Shown: piece after piece, positions 24,348-33,121 of the stretch
Layout: the number at the start of each line of letters is the position of its first letter
Position numbering within the stretch: the first letter of the stretch is position 1
DNA from: CAYNRG01 sp047973125
GTDB lineage: Bacteria; Bacillota_I; Bacilli_A; Erysipelotrichales; Erysipelotrichaceae
Length of the DNA: 64,000 nucleotides
Direction: 5' to 3'
Assembly: GCA_047973125.1 (NCBI GenBank)
Contig: JBKEBK010000022.1
Location: forward strand, 1 to 64,000
Notes under the pieces: generated by a model
The model's database searches: none
The model's input: only the letters and a program-made list of their open reading frames with translations
What the model was told of the DNA's origin: nothing
Program-made: the position numbers and the translations under genes

Positions 24348-25674
24348 TATTACAATCTTTGGATCTACTGGAGATTTAACATATAGAAAGCTTATGCCGG
24401 CTTTGTATCATTTATATTTAAGAGGTAAAATCTCTTCTTCTAGTAAGATAAGAGCTGTTGGAAGAAGGGATTTTAATAGTGGATCTTATCACATGCAAAT
24501 TAAACCTTTTGTAAAGGATAGTACAAGGTTTAATTTTAATGATAGTGATTTTGATGAGTTTTCTAAGCTTGTTAGCTATCACCACCTAGATTTTAATAAA
24601 AGATCGGATATGGATGCATTTTGTAAAACATTAAATGAAGATGATAATCATTTAATTTATTTGGCTGTTGCACCTAAGTTTTTTGAAGTAATCACAGATA
24701 ACTTTGAAATGCTAAATAATAAAGATAGTGTTAAAGTTGTTATTGAAAAGCCTTTTGGATCTTCTTTAGAGAATGCAAAACGGTTAAATAGAAAATTAAA
24801 TAATGTCTTTTCTAAAGATAATATTTATTTAATTGACCATTACCTTGGTAAGGAAATGGTTCAAAGTATTCAAACTATAAGATTTTCAAATCCACTATTT
24901 AAAGATTGTTGGAATTATAAATATATTGAAAAGGTTGAGATATTTGCTTTTGAATTAGATGGCATTAAGAATCGTGGTAGTTATTATGATGGTGCTGGTG
25001 CTCTTAAGGATATGGTTCAAAATCATTTACTGCAAATTCTTACGATTGTTGCATTAGATAATGTTGAAAACAATGATGTTTATGCTGCTCAGATGAAGGT
25101 TTTAAATAGCATTAAAGCTTTTGATATAAATGATAGTGATAATAAAATGGTCTTAGGTCAGTATGAAGGGTATCTTAATGAAAAAGATGTTGCATATAAT
25201 TCAAAAACTGAAACATATGCAAGGGTTACAGTTGAAATTGATAATGATAGATGGAAGGGTACACCATTTATTATCTATACAGGTAAAAAGTTATCTGAGA
25301 GGGTTATGGAAGTTTGTTTAACTTTTAAGTCCTTAGATAAGAATCAAAGTAATGTCTTGAGTATTAAAATTCAGCCTGAGGAGGGTGTAAAGTTTAAGTT
25401 TAATATTAAAAAGCCAGGAAGTGTTGATGAGATAATATCTACGGAAATGGATTTTTGTCAGAGTTGTAACTTAGAATTTAGACTTAATACACCTGAAGCA
25501 TATGAGAGATTAATTGATGAGTGTATAAATTCAAAGAAACAACTATTTTCAAAGTGGGAACAAATTGAAAAAAGTTGGTATTTTGTTGATAATTTAAGAA
25601 AGTGGTATAATGAAAAAAAGCTTCCACTTGTAATATATACTAATGGAAGTGATGGATTTAAAATAGGGGATTAA
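24325..25674 (+). CDS. zwf: Glucose-6-phosphate dehydrogenase
   Basis: Catalyses the first step of the oxidative pentose-phosphate pathway. The 449-residue protein has the coenzyme motif GSTGDLTYRKL (from residue 13), EKPFG (141-145) and the active-site signature DHYLGKE (171-177). It is shorter than the usual 480-500 residues, with a trimmed C-terminal half. The ATG at 24325 is chosen because GAAGGTGA precedes it and the protein then begins near the nucleotide motif. The order pgl-gnd-zwf gives the whole oxidative branch in one operon. Confidence 0.93.
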   Translation: MNGKKNCNITIFGSTGDLTYRKLMPALYHLYLRGKISSSSKIRAVGRRDFNSGSYHMQIKPFVKDSTRFNFNDSDFDEFSKLVSYHHLDFNKRSDMDAFCKTLNEDDNHLIYLAVAPKFFEVITDNFEMLNNKDSVKVVIEKPFGSSLENAKRLNRKLNNVFSKDNIYLIDHYLGKEMVQSIQTIRFSNPLFKDCWNYKYIEKVEIFAFELDGIKNRGSYYDGAGALKDMVQNHLLQILTIVALDNVENNDVYAAQMKVLNSIKAFDINDSDNKMVLGQYEGYLNEKDVAYNSKTETYARVTVEIDNDRWKGTPFIIYTGKKLSERVMEVCLTFKSLDKNQSNVLSIKIQPEEGVKFKFNIKKPGSVDEIISTEMDFCQSCNLEFRLNTPEAYERLIDECINSKKQLFSKWEQIEKSWYFVDNLRKWYNEKKLPLVIYTNGSDGFKIGD

Positions 25675-25677
25675 TAT

Positions 25678-26223
25678 ATGGAATTATTTATTACATGGTT
25701 TAAGATGGGATTATTTACCTTTGGTGGAGGTTATGCAATGCTTCCACTTATTCAAGAAGAGATTGTCAATAAGAAGCAGTGGGCAACAGAAAAAGAAATA
25801 TTAAACTACTACACTATTGGACAGGTTATACCAGGCATTATAGCCGTAAATACAGCAACCCTTGTTGGTTATAAGAAACAGGGTGTTTTTGGGGCGATAT
25901 ATGCTACTTTAGGAATTGTTTTGCCGTCTATTATTGTAATTAGTTTTATGGCGATGGGGCTTTCACACTTTATAGAATATCCTGTTGTAAAGCATATATT
26001 AAATGGTATTAAAATTGGTGTCAGTATCTTACTTATAATTTCAATTTATACAATGTTTAAAAAGAGTATAGGTGATATTTATCAATTATTCATTTTATTA
26101 ATTTCATTATTGTTACTAATATTTACAAAATTTAATATTGTAATCATTCTACTGTTTGCACTAGTAATTGGTTTAATAATAAACTTTACTAAAATTAATT
26201 CAAAAAGTGGTGAAGATATATGA
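25678..26223 (+). CDS. Chromate-transporter-family protein, subunit 1
   Basis: A 181-residue membrane protein with five or six hydrophobic segments. It has the CHR-domain motifs FTFGGGYAMLPLIQEEIV and GQVIPGIIAVNTATLVGYKKQG. Short CHR proteins are encoded in pairs, and the next gene is the partner. The family includes chromate exporters, but many gut relatives have unknown anion substrates. It begins three bases after zwf, so it probably shares that transcript. The stop overlaps the next start (ATGA). Confidence 0.88.
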   Translation: MELFITWFKMGLFTFGGGYAMLPLIQEEIVNKKQWATEKEILNYYTIGQVIPGIIAVNTATLVGYKKQGVFGAIYATLGIVLPSIIVISFMAMGLSHFIEYPVVKHILNGIKIGVSILLIISIYTMFKKSIGDIYQLFILLISLLLLIFTKFNIVIILLFALVIGLIINFTKINSKSGEDI

Positions 26224-26756
26224 TTATAATGTTGTTAGAATTTTTTAAGATTGGTCTTTTAGCAATTGGTGGAGGACTAGCTACAATTCCATTTTTAAAA
26301 GAATTATCACTTACCTATGGTTGGTTTTCTTTAGAGGATTTATCAATTATGATTGCAGTATCAGAGTCAACTCCAGGTCCTATTGGTATAAATATGGCTA
26401 CCTATGTTGGCTTTAATAGCTATGGTATTTTTGGAGCAATATTAATGCCACTTGCTCTAGTTCTTCCAAGCTTTATAATAATTTCATTAATTATTAAAGG
26501 TTTAGAAAAGTATGGAGATAGTAAGTTAGTTAAAGCTATTTTTTATGGTTTAAGAGCGGCAGTGGTAGCATTAATATTGGTTGTAGTTTTTGATATAACA
26601 AGCATGGCTTTATCAATTAATATGTATCCATTTTCATTTAATGCTTTAGCATTAATATTATTAATTGTTGGATTAATTACTCAAATAAAGTTTAAACTCC
26701 ATCCTATTTTATTAATTTGTATCAGTGGCTTAATTGGCTTATTACTAAAACTTTAA
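26220..26756 (+). CDS. Chromate-transporter-family protein, subunit 2
   Basis: A 178-residue partner of the preceding protein: FFKIGLLAIGGGLATIPFLKELS and SESTPGPIGINMATYVGFNSYG are the corresponding CHR motifs, where TPGPIG replaces IPGIIA. Two separate frames with an ATGA junction match the known split architecture and do not indicate a frameshift. Several later helices (PSFIIISLIIKGL onward) complete the membrane domain. Confidence 0.88.
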   Translation: MIIMLLEFFKIGLLAIGGGLATIPFLKELSLTYGWFSLEDLSIMIAVSESTPGPIGINMATYVGFNSYGIFGAILMPLALVLPSFIIISLIIKGLEKYGDSKLVKAIFYGLRAAVVALILVVVFDITSMALSINMYPFSFNALALILLIVGLITQIKFKLHPILLICISGLIGLLLKL

Positions 26757-26776
26757 ACTTTATTTTGATAGTATAG

Positions 26777-26785
26777 TGTTATAAT
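26777..26785 (+). promoter_or_regulatory. Extended -10 promoter of the chorismate mutase gene
   Basis: TGT-TATAAT, 24 bases before the start codon, just after the transporter pair. Confidence 0.55.
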
Positions 26786-26808
26786 ATTAAAAAAAGGAGA
26801 GATAAGTG

Positions 26809-27072
26809 ATGAAAGAAATAATGTCTTTAAGAGAAGAAATTAATAAAATTGATGAGCAGATGGCCATCCTTTTTGAAAAAAGGATGGACTTAGTTAAGGA
26901 AATTGGTAACTTAAAGAAAAGTTTAGACTTACCAATTATGGATCCTATAAGAGAAGATGAAGTAATTAAGAAAAACATCTGTAAAATAGAAAATGAGGAG
27001 TATCGAGTATACTATCATGATTATATGGAAATGTTGATGGAAATTTCTAAGGTGTTTCAATCATCGCTATAG
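26809..27072 (+). CDS. Monofunctional chorismate mutase (AroQ type)
   Basis: An 87-residue all-helical protein: SLREEINKIDEQMAILFEKRMDLVKEIGNLKKSLDLPIMDPIREDEV matches the AroQ fold, with Arg8, Arg25-type and Lys36-type active-site positions and the R-x-x-E-V segment. It would turn chorismate into prephenate for Phe/Tyr synthesis. No other aromatic pathway gene lies nearby, which is unusual. The second of two adjacent starts (ATG 26809) fits the GGAGAG RBS best. It ends at a bidirectional terminator. Confidence 0.8.
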   Translation: MKEIMSLREEINKIDEQMAILFEKRMDLVKEIGNLKKSLDLPIMDPIREDEVIKKNICKIENEEYRVYYHDYMEMLMEISKVFQSSL

Positions 27073-27076
27073 AAAA

Positions 27077-27103
27077 AAAGAGCAGAAACTGCTCTTTTAT
27101 TTT
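27077..27103. terminator. Bidirectional terminator, chorismate mutase / ABC exporter
   Basis: AAAGAGCAG (27077-27085), loop AAA, CTGCTCTTT (27089-27097), with A and T runs outside. It serves both convergent genes. Confidence 0.8.
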
Positions 27104-28836
27104 TGGATTTCAAATTGCATATTATATAGCGAGCTATACTGGCCATTTGCCTTTATTAATTCATTATGAGTACCACTCTCACTTATCCCATCAGATGATA
27201 GAACAACGATTTTCTTAGCGTTTCTAATTGTTGATAGACGATGAGCTATGACAAAGGTGGTTCTATTTTTTGCAAGTTTTTCAAGTGATTGTTGAACGAT
27301 TAATTCACTTTCATTATCTAATGAACTAGTTGCTTCATCAAAAATTAATATTGGAGGATTCTTTAAGAATACTCTAGCAATTGATATTCTTTGTTTTTGT
27401 CCACCTGATAACTTTACTCCTCTTTGTCCGATATCGGTATTATAACCATCTGGTAAACTTGAAATAAATTCATGAGCATTAGCATTTTTTGCTGCTTTTA
27501 TAACTTCTTCTTCACTAGCATGTAAATTACCATATCGGATATTTTCTAAAATTGTTCCGGCAAATAAATATACATCTTGTTGAACAATACCTATTTTTGA
27601 TCTTAAAGATTTCATTTTAATATCTTTAATATTTATATCATCAATAAGTATTTCGCCATCAGTTACTTCATAAAATCTTGGAATAAGTGAACAAATGGTT
27701 GTTTTTCCAGCTCCACTAAGTCCAACAAGGGCAATGTATTCGCCATCTTTTACATCTAAGTTAATGTTTTGTAAAACATACTCAGATTTATCATTATATC
27801 TAAAGCCAACATTTCTAAATGTTACACAGCCTTTAACATCATCTAATTCAATGGCATTTGTTGAGTCTTTAATATCAGGGTTGGTCTCAATGATATCAAC
27901 AAATCTTTCAAAGCCAGTATAACCATCTTGGAAAGTTTCAATAAAGTTTAAGAGTTTTCTGATTGGTTCTGTAAAGTTATTTATAAATAGTAAGAAGGTA
28001 ACTAAGTCTCCAATAATAAGAGTGCCATTACTAATAAAAATTGATCCCGCTGTAACTACAATTAAGTTAATTAAATTCATAAAGACTCCAAGTCCAGAAT
28101 GGAATTGGGTCATGGCTAAGTAACTTTTCCTTTTGCTCAGTACAAAATTATCGACAGTTTTACTAAAGCGTTCAATTTCATTATCTTCATTAGAGAATGA
28201 TTGCACTACCCTAATACCTGATAGATTATCTTCAAGATTCATATGGATTCCAGCCATTTTCTTTTTTGTAAGCTTAAAGAATTTATGCATCCTTTTTCCA
28301 CAAAAATATGAAAATATTGCCATAAATGGTAAAAGCGAGAAGACCATTAATGTAAGGGTTGGATTTATTCCATATAAAATAATAAATGATCCTAAGAATT
28401 TAACAATGGAAATCACAATATCCTCTGGTCCATGGTGGTATAGTTCTGCTAGGGTATACAAGTCATTTGTTAATCGTGACATTAATGCACCAGTTTTTTG
28501 ATTATCATAAAAGCTAAATGAAAGTTTTTGATAATGGCTAAATAGATCATTTCTCATATCTCTTTCCATGTATACACCCATCATATGTCCTTTATAACTT
28601 ATGTAAAATGTACAGATGAATTGTATTAATACAAGTGCTAAAAAAACAAGAGCAACCTTTAGGATATCATTTAGGGGTTCTAGTGATGTTACTAAAATAT
28701 CATTGGTAATAAATCTTATTAACATGGGTAAAACAAGTGATATCATCGCAACAATAAATGCACAAAATAGGTCCATGAAAAGAACCTTTTTATATGGTTT
28801 ATAATAAGATATAAATTTTTTTAATTTTTTATTCAT
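27097..28836 (-). CDS. ABC exporter half-transporter (permease fused to ATPase)
   Basis: A 579-residue half-transporter with six membrane helices (about 15-300) and a C-terminal nucleotide-binding domain. The ATPase has Walker A GLSGAGKTT (near 365), signature LSGGQKQRIS, Walker B ILIFDEATSSLD and the switch His in VIAHRLST. It belongs to the MsbA/LmrA-like multidrug or lipid exporters and would work as a homodimer. The start is well supported by TAAGGGAGGAAATTT. It is divergent from the tripartite ABC operon; no regulator lies adjacent. Confidence 0.9.
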   Translation of the reverse strand: MNKKLKKFISYYKPYKKVLFMDLFCAFIVAMISLVLPMLIRFITNDILVTSLEPLNDILKVALVFLALVLIQFICTFYISYKGHMMGVYMERDMRNDLFSHYQKLSFSFYDNQKTGALMSRLTNDLYTLAELYHHGPEDIVISIVKFLGSFIILYGINPTLTLMVFSLLPFMAIFSYFCGKRMHKFFKLTKKKMAGIHMNLEDNLSGIRVVQSFSNEDNEIERFSKTVDNFVLSKRKSYLAMTQFHSGLGVFMNLINLIVVTAGSIFISNGTLIIGDLVTFLLFINNFTEPIRKLLNFIETFQDGYTGFERFVDIIETNPDIKDSTNAIELDDVKGCVTFRNVGFRYNDKSEYVLQNINLDVKDGEYIALVGLSGAGKTTICSLIPRFYEVTDGEILIDDINIKDIKMKSLRSKIGIVQQDVYLFAGTILENIRYGNLHASEEEVIKAAKNANAHEFISSLPDGYNTDIGQRGVKLSGGQKQRISIARVFLKNPPILIFDEATSSLDNESELIVQQSLEKLAKNRTTFVIAHRLSTIRNAKKIVVLSSDGISESGTHNELIKANGQYSSLYNMQFEIQK

Positions 28837-28866
28837 AAATTTCCTCCCTTAAAAACTATTAAAACT

Positions 28867-28895
28867 ATTATACAATAAAAAATTAGAAAAGTTAA
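28867..28895 (-). promoter_or_regulatory. Promoter of the ABC half-transporter
   Basis: On the minus strand TTAACT (28895-28890), 17 bases, TATAAT (28872-28867), 31 bases before the start. Confidence 0.5.
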
Positions 28896-28900
28896 AAAAC

Positions 28901-28930
28901 TTGTTCACTCTTGTTTAAACTTGGTATAAT
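28901..28930 (+). promoter_or_regulatory. Promoter of the MacAB-like operon
   Basis: TTGTTC (28901-28906), 18 bases, TGG-TATAAT (extended -10 to 28930). Confidence 0.6.
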
Positions 28931-28954
28931 AAATTGATAAAGGTAGGTAATATT

Positions 28955-29836
28955 ATGAAAAAAGTTATTAAATGGATTGTTATAATTCTTGTTATATTGG
29001 CAGTTATAATTGGTTTATTTTCAGTTGTACAGAAATCACTTCCAAAGAGTGTTGATGAAGATGCTGCGATGGATATGCTTTTTGGAAAGGCAGAAGTTGA
29101 ATCAGGATTATCATATACTGGTAAGGTAATGCCTAAGGATATTTATTATTATTCATTAGATGTAGTGGAAGTCTTAAATAATACCTATGTAAAACAGGGT
29201 GATTATATTGAAGAGGGTAAATTATTGTTTGACTATAAGTCAAATCTTAATCCGGAATTAGAGATTGAAGTATTGGAAAAAGAGTTTATGGACTATGAGC
29301 AAATATTTAATGATTATTATACAAGGCTTGATAATTTGAAAAAAGATTTAGAGGGTGCTGATAAAGAAAATGAGATTTATATAAATTATTTAAATGTTGA
29401 AATAAATGGTGTTGAAAAGATGATTGCTCAAACAAGGCTTCAAAAAAGTAATACTGAGCAAAAGATTAAAAGCTTAAAAGAAGGGTCATCTTCGAAAGTT
29501 TTCTCTGATGTATCTGGTTTAATTTATCAGTTAAATGATCCTGAAAAAACGATTACTCCATTATCTTATATTGTTTTATATTCAGATGAAAAAGCAATTA
29601 AATTGAGTATCTCAGAGTTTGAATATCAAAATTTTCAAGTTGGACAAAAAGTTGAAGTTTATGTTGAGGCTCTTGATAAAACATATGAATCAATTGTTGA
29701 GTCTGTTGGTACTGTACCAAATAACTTAGAAACAGTTGGTGCTGATGATACATCATACTATGATGTTTATGTAAATATTGATGAATCTGTACCTTATGGC
29801 TTTAGTGTTATTGTTAAGGTGGCAAGTGATGAGTAA
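28955..29836 (+). CDS. Membrane-fusion/adaptor protein of an ABC exporter (MacA/YknX-like)
   Basis: A 293-residue protein with one N-terminal membrane helix (about 6-27), then a split biotinyl-lipoyl-like part (GKVMPKDIYYYSLDVVEVLNNTYVKQGDYIEEGKLLFDY), a short coiled-coil hairpin rich in Glu/Lys (about 95-165) and a beta-barrel part. This is the adaptor layout of HlyD/MacA proteins, in a short Gram-positive form. The ATG at 28955 follows AAAGGTAGGTAATATT. The following two genes give ATPase and permease, so the three form one exporter. Confidence 0.82.
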   Translation: MKKVIKWIVIILVILAVIIGLFSVVQKSLPKSVDEDAAMDMLFGKAEVESGLSYTGKVMPKDIYYYSLDVVEVLNNTYVKQGDYIEEGKLLFDYKSNLNPELEIEVLEKEFMDYEQIFNDYYTRLDNLKKDLEGADKENEIYINYLNVEINGVEKMIAQTRLQKSNTEQKIKSLKEGSSSKVFSDVSGLIYQLNDPEKTITPLSYIVLYSDEKAIKLSISEFEYQNFQVGQKVEVYVEALDKTYESIVESVGTVPNNLETVGADDTSYYDVYVNIDESVPYGFSVIVKVASDE

Positions 29837-30521
29837 TGTAGCTTTAATAGAGTGTATTGATATTGTAAAAACTTATAATTCTGGTGAGAATGAAGTACAT
29901 GCACTAGCTGGTGTTAGTTTTAAAATAAATCGTGGTGAATATGTTGCTATAATTGGGACAAGTGGTAGTGGAAAAAGCACACTGCTTAATACCTTAGGTT
30001 TACTTGATCAAAGCACTAGTGGAACTTATCTTTTAAATGGTAAGGATGTTACTAAGCTTAGTGAGAAAGAACTTACTTCTCAGCGTTTAAAGAGTTTTGG
30101 TTTTATTTTTCAATCATTTAACTTAATGAATAATGTTACCTGTCTTAGAAATGTTGAATTACCAATGTTGTATGCGGGGGTGCCTTTTACTAAGCGAAAA
30201 AAGATTGCTTTAGAAAAAATGGATCGCATGCAGATTATTGAACAAAGCAATAAAAAGCCGATGACACTATCAGGTGGGCAAAGACAAAGGGTGGCTATTG
30301 CTAGGGCCTTGGTTAATAATCCTGAGGTTATATTTGCTGATGAGCCAACAGGGGCTCTTGATTCAAAAACAACAAAGAGTATTCTAGCACTATTAAGAGA
30401 GCTTAATGAAATAGGGAATACGATTGTTGTTGTTACTCATGATCCAAATGTTGCAAGTAGTGCAGATCGAGTAATTACCATCAAGGATGGAAAAATTGAA
30501 AGTGATGTGAGAAAAAAATGA
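29829..30521 (+). CDS. ABC exporter ATPase (MacB/LolD/YknY-like)
   Basis: A 230-residue ATPase: Walker A GTSGSGKST (43-51), Q-loop FIFQSFNLM, signature LSGGQRQRVAIARAL, Walker B VIFADEPTGALD and the switch histidine in VVVTHDPNVA. The GALDS wording is typical of MacB-type (FtsE-like) ATPases. The start inside the end of the adaptor gene is chosen because the protein then begins MSNVALIECIDIVKTY, right at the domain. It overlaps the permease gene at ATGA. Confidence 0.92.
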   Translation: MSNVALIECIDIVKTYNSGENEVHALAGVSFKINRGEYVAIIGTSGSGKSTLLNTLGLLDQSTSGTYLLNGKDVTKLSEKELTSQRLKSFGFIFQSFNLMNNVTCLRNVELPMLYAGVPFTKRKKIALEKMDRMQIIEQSNKKPMTLSGGQRQRVAIARALVNNPEVIFADEPTGALDSKTTKSILALLRELNEIGNTIVVVTHDPNVASSADRVITIKDGKIESDVRKK

Positions 30522-31738
30522 TTATAGAATATTTAAAATTATCAATAAATGAATTGGTTAATAATCGTTTAAGATCATTTCTTTCATTAATTGGTATTGT
30601 TATTGGGGTGGCAGTTGTCTTTATTATATTCTCAATATCAGATATAACAAATGTGGCTATTACTAATGAAATAAGCGGAACAGGTGGTGTCTTTAAGATA
30701 TACTATGTTAGTGATAAAGCTGATAGCACAGTAGTCTTTAGAGAATCTTTGGGTTTAAATTTTAACTCTTTCTCACAGACTAAAAAATATGATGTTGAAG
30801 ATATTGAAGTATTAAGTGAAGTAGAAGGCATTGAAAATGCTATGGGTAATTTCAGTGTAGATGAAGTTGTTAAGGTTGATGATAAAAGTGTTAATACTTC
30901 AATAATGCGTCATAATAAAAATTTCCTTGATTATCATGGTCTAAGTATTGTTTATGGTAGTGATATTGAAGCATATAGTGGCTCTAAAAAGAATAATGCT
31001 GTAATAATTAGTGAGAGTTTTGCTAAGAATTATTTAGAGTTAAGTAATGAAGAAGCTATAGGAAAAAGATTAATTATAAAAAATCGTAACTTTACCATTG
31101 TTGGAATAGTTGAAAATTCAAGTAGTTTAACTGCAATGATGGCCCTATCTGAAGGGGCTTATGATTCAATGTTTTCGCAAACAACAATGAATGCTATTTC
31201 AATTAAAATTGCTCCAGGATACCCTTTAGAAGATACAGCAAAAAAAGCAATTGATTATTTAAATCATATTAATGGATTTACTGATACTGCTGGTGGTTAT
31301 GCTTTAGAGGATTTAACATTTCTTATTTCTCAAATACAAGTTGTAACAGGAATATTATCTCTTGTTATGGGGGTTATTGCTTCTATTTCATTGCTTGTTG
31401 CTGGTATTGGGGTAATGAACATAATGTTAGTTAGTGTAGTTGAAAGAACAAGAGAAATTGGAGTTAAAAGAGCAATTGGGGCAAGTAAAAAAGCTATTCA
31501 ATTTCAATTTATTGTAGAATCATGTTTACTAACATTTATTGGTGGACTTATAGGTGTTTTAATTGGTATGGGTATTGTTAAACTTGTTTTACAAGGTTTA
31601 GATATGAGTATGCCAATAAATATGGGATATGTAATCTTTGCTTTATTATTTTCAATATCACTAGGATTACTATTTGGTTATCTGCCATCTAAAAGGGCAG
31701 CTAACTTAAATATAATTGAAGCCATTCAATCGGAGTAA
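30518..31738 (+). CDS. ABC exporter permease (MacB/YknZ-like)
   Basis: A 406-residue permease with one N-terminal helix (NNRLRSFLSLIGIVIGVAVVFIIF), a large extracytoplasmic domain (about 45-265), and three C-terminal helices (from ISLLVAGIGVMNIMLVSVVERTREIGVKRAIGASKKAI). This is the FtsX/MacB topology. With the preceding ATPase and adaptor it should export peptides or amphiphilic compounds across the membrane. A terminator shared with the convergent gene follows at once. Confidence 0.92.
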   Translation: MIIEYLKLSINELVNNRLRSFLSLIGIVIGVAVVFIIFSISDITNVAITNEISGTGGVFKIYYVSDKADSTVVFRESLGLNFNSFSQTKKYDVEDIEVLSEVEGIENAMGNFSVDEVVKVDDKSVNTSIMRHNKNFLDYHGLSIVYGSDIEAYSGSKKNNAVIISESFAKNYLELSNEEAIGKRLIIKNRNFTIVGIVENSSSLTAMMALSEGAYDSMFSQTTMNAISIKIAPGYPLEDTAKKAIDYLNHINGFTDTAGGYALEDLTFLISQIQVVTGILSLVMGVIASISLLVAGIGVMNIMLVSVVERTREIGVKRAIGASKKAIQFQFIVESCLLTFIGGLIGVLIGMGIVKLVLQGLDMSMPINMGYVIFALLFSISLGLLFGYLPSKRAANLNIIEAIQSE

Positions 31739-31740
31739 AA

Positions 31741-31769
31741 AAAAGATGTGAAGTAATCTCACATCTTTT
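31741..31769. terminator. Bidirectional terminator, ABC permease / AI-2E permease
   Basis: AAAAGATGTGA (31741-31751) and TCACATCTTTT (31759-31769) form a perfect 11-bp stem with a 7-base loop. The stem overlaps the last codons of the minus-strand gene. Confidence 0.8.
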
Positions 31770-32961
31770 CATTTGTTACATTATTAGTTGTAACTTTAAT
31801 CTTTCTTTTCTTTAATACAAAGTTAATAATTTCTACTAGAATTTTATAAACAACTGCAGTAAATGGAACAGCTATTAACATTCCGAATAAGCCCCATAAT
31901 GATCCTAGAATAATTAATGATAGTAAAACCCAAATACCAGGAAGTCCTACTGATTTTCCTACGACTCTTGGATAAATTAAATTTCCTTCAAATGTTTGAA
32001 CTGCTTGGAATACTAAAATAAAGAAGAAGGTATCTATTAATGGTCTTACTGCTAAAATTAATAAGCATCCAACAGCCATTCCAAACATTGCTCCAAACAT
32101 TGGTACAATGCTTGTTACGGCGATAATACAGCTTATTAACATAGCGAATGGGAAATTTAAGAGTGTTAGTACAACAAAGTAGATTGTTCCAAGAATACAG
32201 GCTTCTAATAGTTGTCCTGTTACAAATCTTCCGAAGATATAATTGGTTTTATTTCCCCACTCAATAATTGTTGTTGAGATTTTAAATCCAAAGATGGCAT
32301 AGACTACTTTTTTAAATTGATAAATAAATATTTCTTTTTTAGCTAGAAGGTATAAGCTTAACATAAAGGCTGTAAACCATGTCATTAATTCTGATGTAAA
32401 GGCCAGGGTATTATTTATGATACTGGTACCAGTACCCAGTGCCCACGATCCAGTATTACTAATTAATTTTTCAAGAGTATATCCTTGAGAATATAAAAAG
32501 CTATTAATAGCACTTTGATCAATTGTTACATCATACTCTAAATTGATATAGTCTAACATATTATTGATGTTATCGACTATTGATGTAATATATGTACCAG
32601 CATTTGATAACAGTAAGTAAAGACTACTTATTAGCTGTGGGGTAATGATTGTAATAAACACATAGAATAGAACAAATGTTAGTACAAGTGTTAATAGTAC
32701 TGAAATTGATCTGATCCTTTTATAGATAAATATTTTCTCGCTAATATTATTTTTAAGAAACTTTTCAATTTTGGCCATTGGAATATTTAAGACAAAGGCA
32801 ATTCCAAGTCCATAAAAAAGTGGGGTGAATAATTTTAGAAATTTCATTGTACTATTAATAAAATTTGGTATTGCAAAGACAATGGCTATTAAAACAATGC
32901 AATAAGTTGCCAAAATTAGCCAAGGCTTTAAATTAATTAAATCTTTTTTATTAAATTTCAT
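31759..32961 (-). CDS. AI-2E-family membrane transporter
   Basis: A 400-residue membrane protein with about eight helices: an N-terminal pair, a hydrophilic middle (NINNMLDYINLEYDVTIDQSAI), and a conserved C-terminal half with FEGNLIYPRVVGKSVGLPGIWVLLSLIILGSLWGLFGMLIAVP. That last block is the family signature (PerM/YdbI/TqsA). Members have been linked to autoinducer-2 export or Na+/H+ exchange; the substrate here is unknown. The internal ATG at 32961 follows GGAGGCATCACTT and is preferred. Confidence 0.88.
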   Translation of the reverse strand: MKFNKKDLINLKPWLILATYCIVLIAIVFAIPNFINSTMKFLKLFTPLFYGLGIAFVLNIPMAKIEKFLKNNISEKIFIYKRIRSISVLLTLVLTFVLFYVFITIITPQLISSLYLLLSNAGTYITSIVDNINNMLDYINLEYDVTIDQSAINSFLYSQGYTLEKLISNTGSWALGTGTSIINNTLAFTSELMTWFTAFMLSLYLLAKKEIFIYQFKKVVYAIFGFKISTTIIEWGNKTNYIFGRFVTGQLLEACILGTIYFVVLTLLNFPFAMLISCIIAVTSIVPMFGAMFGMAVGCLLILAVRPLIDTFFFILVFQAVQTFEGNLIYPRVVGKSVGLPGIWVLLSLIILGSLWGLFGMLIAVPFTAVVYKILVEIINFVLKKRKIKVTTNNVTNEKM

Positions 32962-33038
32962 AAGTGATGCCTCCATAGAATTAGTTTACACATAAAAGGT
33001 AAAAAAAACAACATTAATCATAAAAGGAAAAATTATTA

Positions 33039-33067
33039 TAGATAGCAATTATAAGCTATGATATAAT
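33039..33067 (+). promoter_or_regulatory. Promoter of deoD
   Basis: TAGATA (33039-33044), 17 bases including TGA, then TATAAT (33062-33067): an extended -10. Confidence 0.6.
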
Positions 33068-33121
33068 AAATTACAGAAGTAAAATATAAACATATATAAA
33101 TATATTAAAAAGGAGAATAAG

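Noticed and set aside
25678..26756. Frameshifted single chromate transporter
   Set aside because: Each half has its own complete CHR motif and start, and the ATGA junction is typical of the paired short-chain type.
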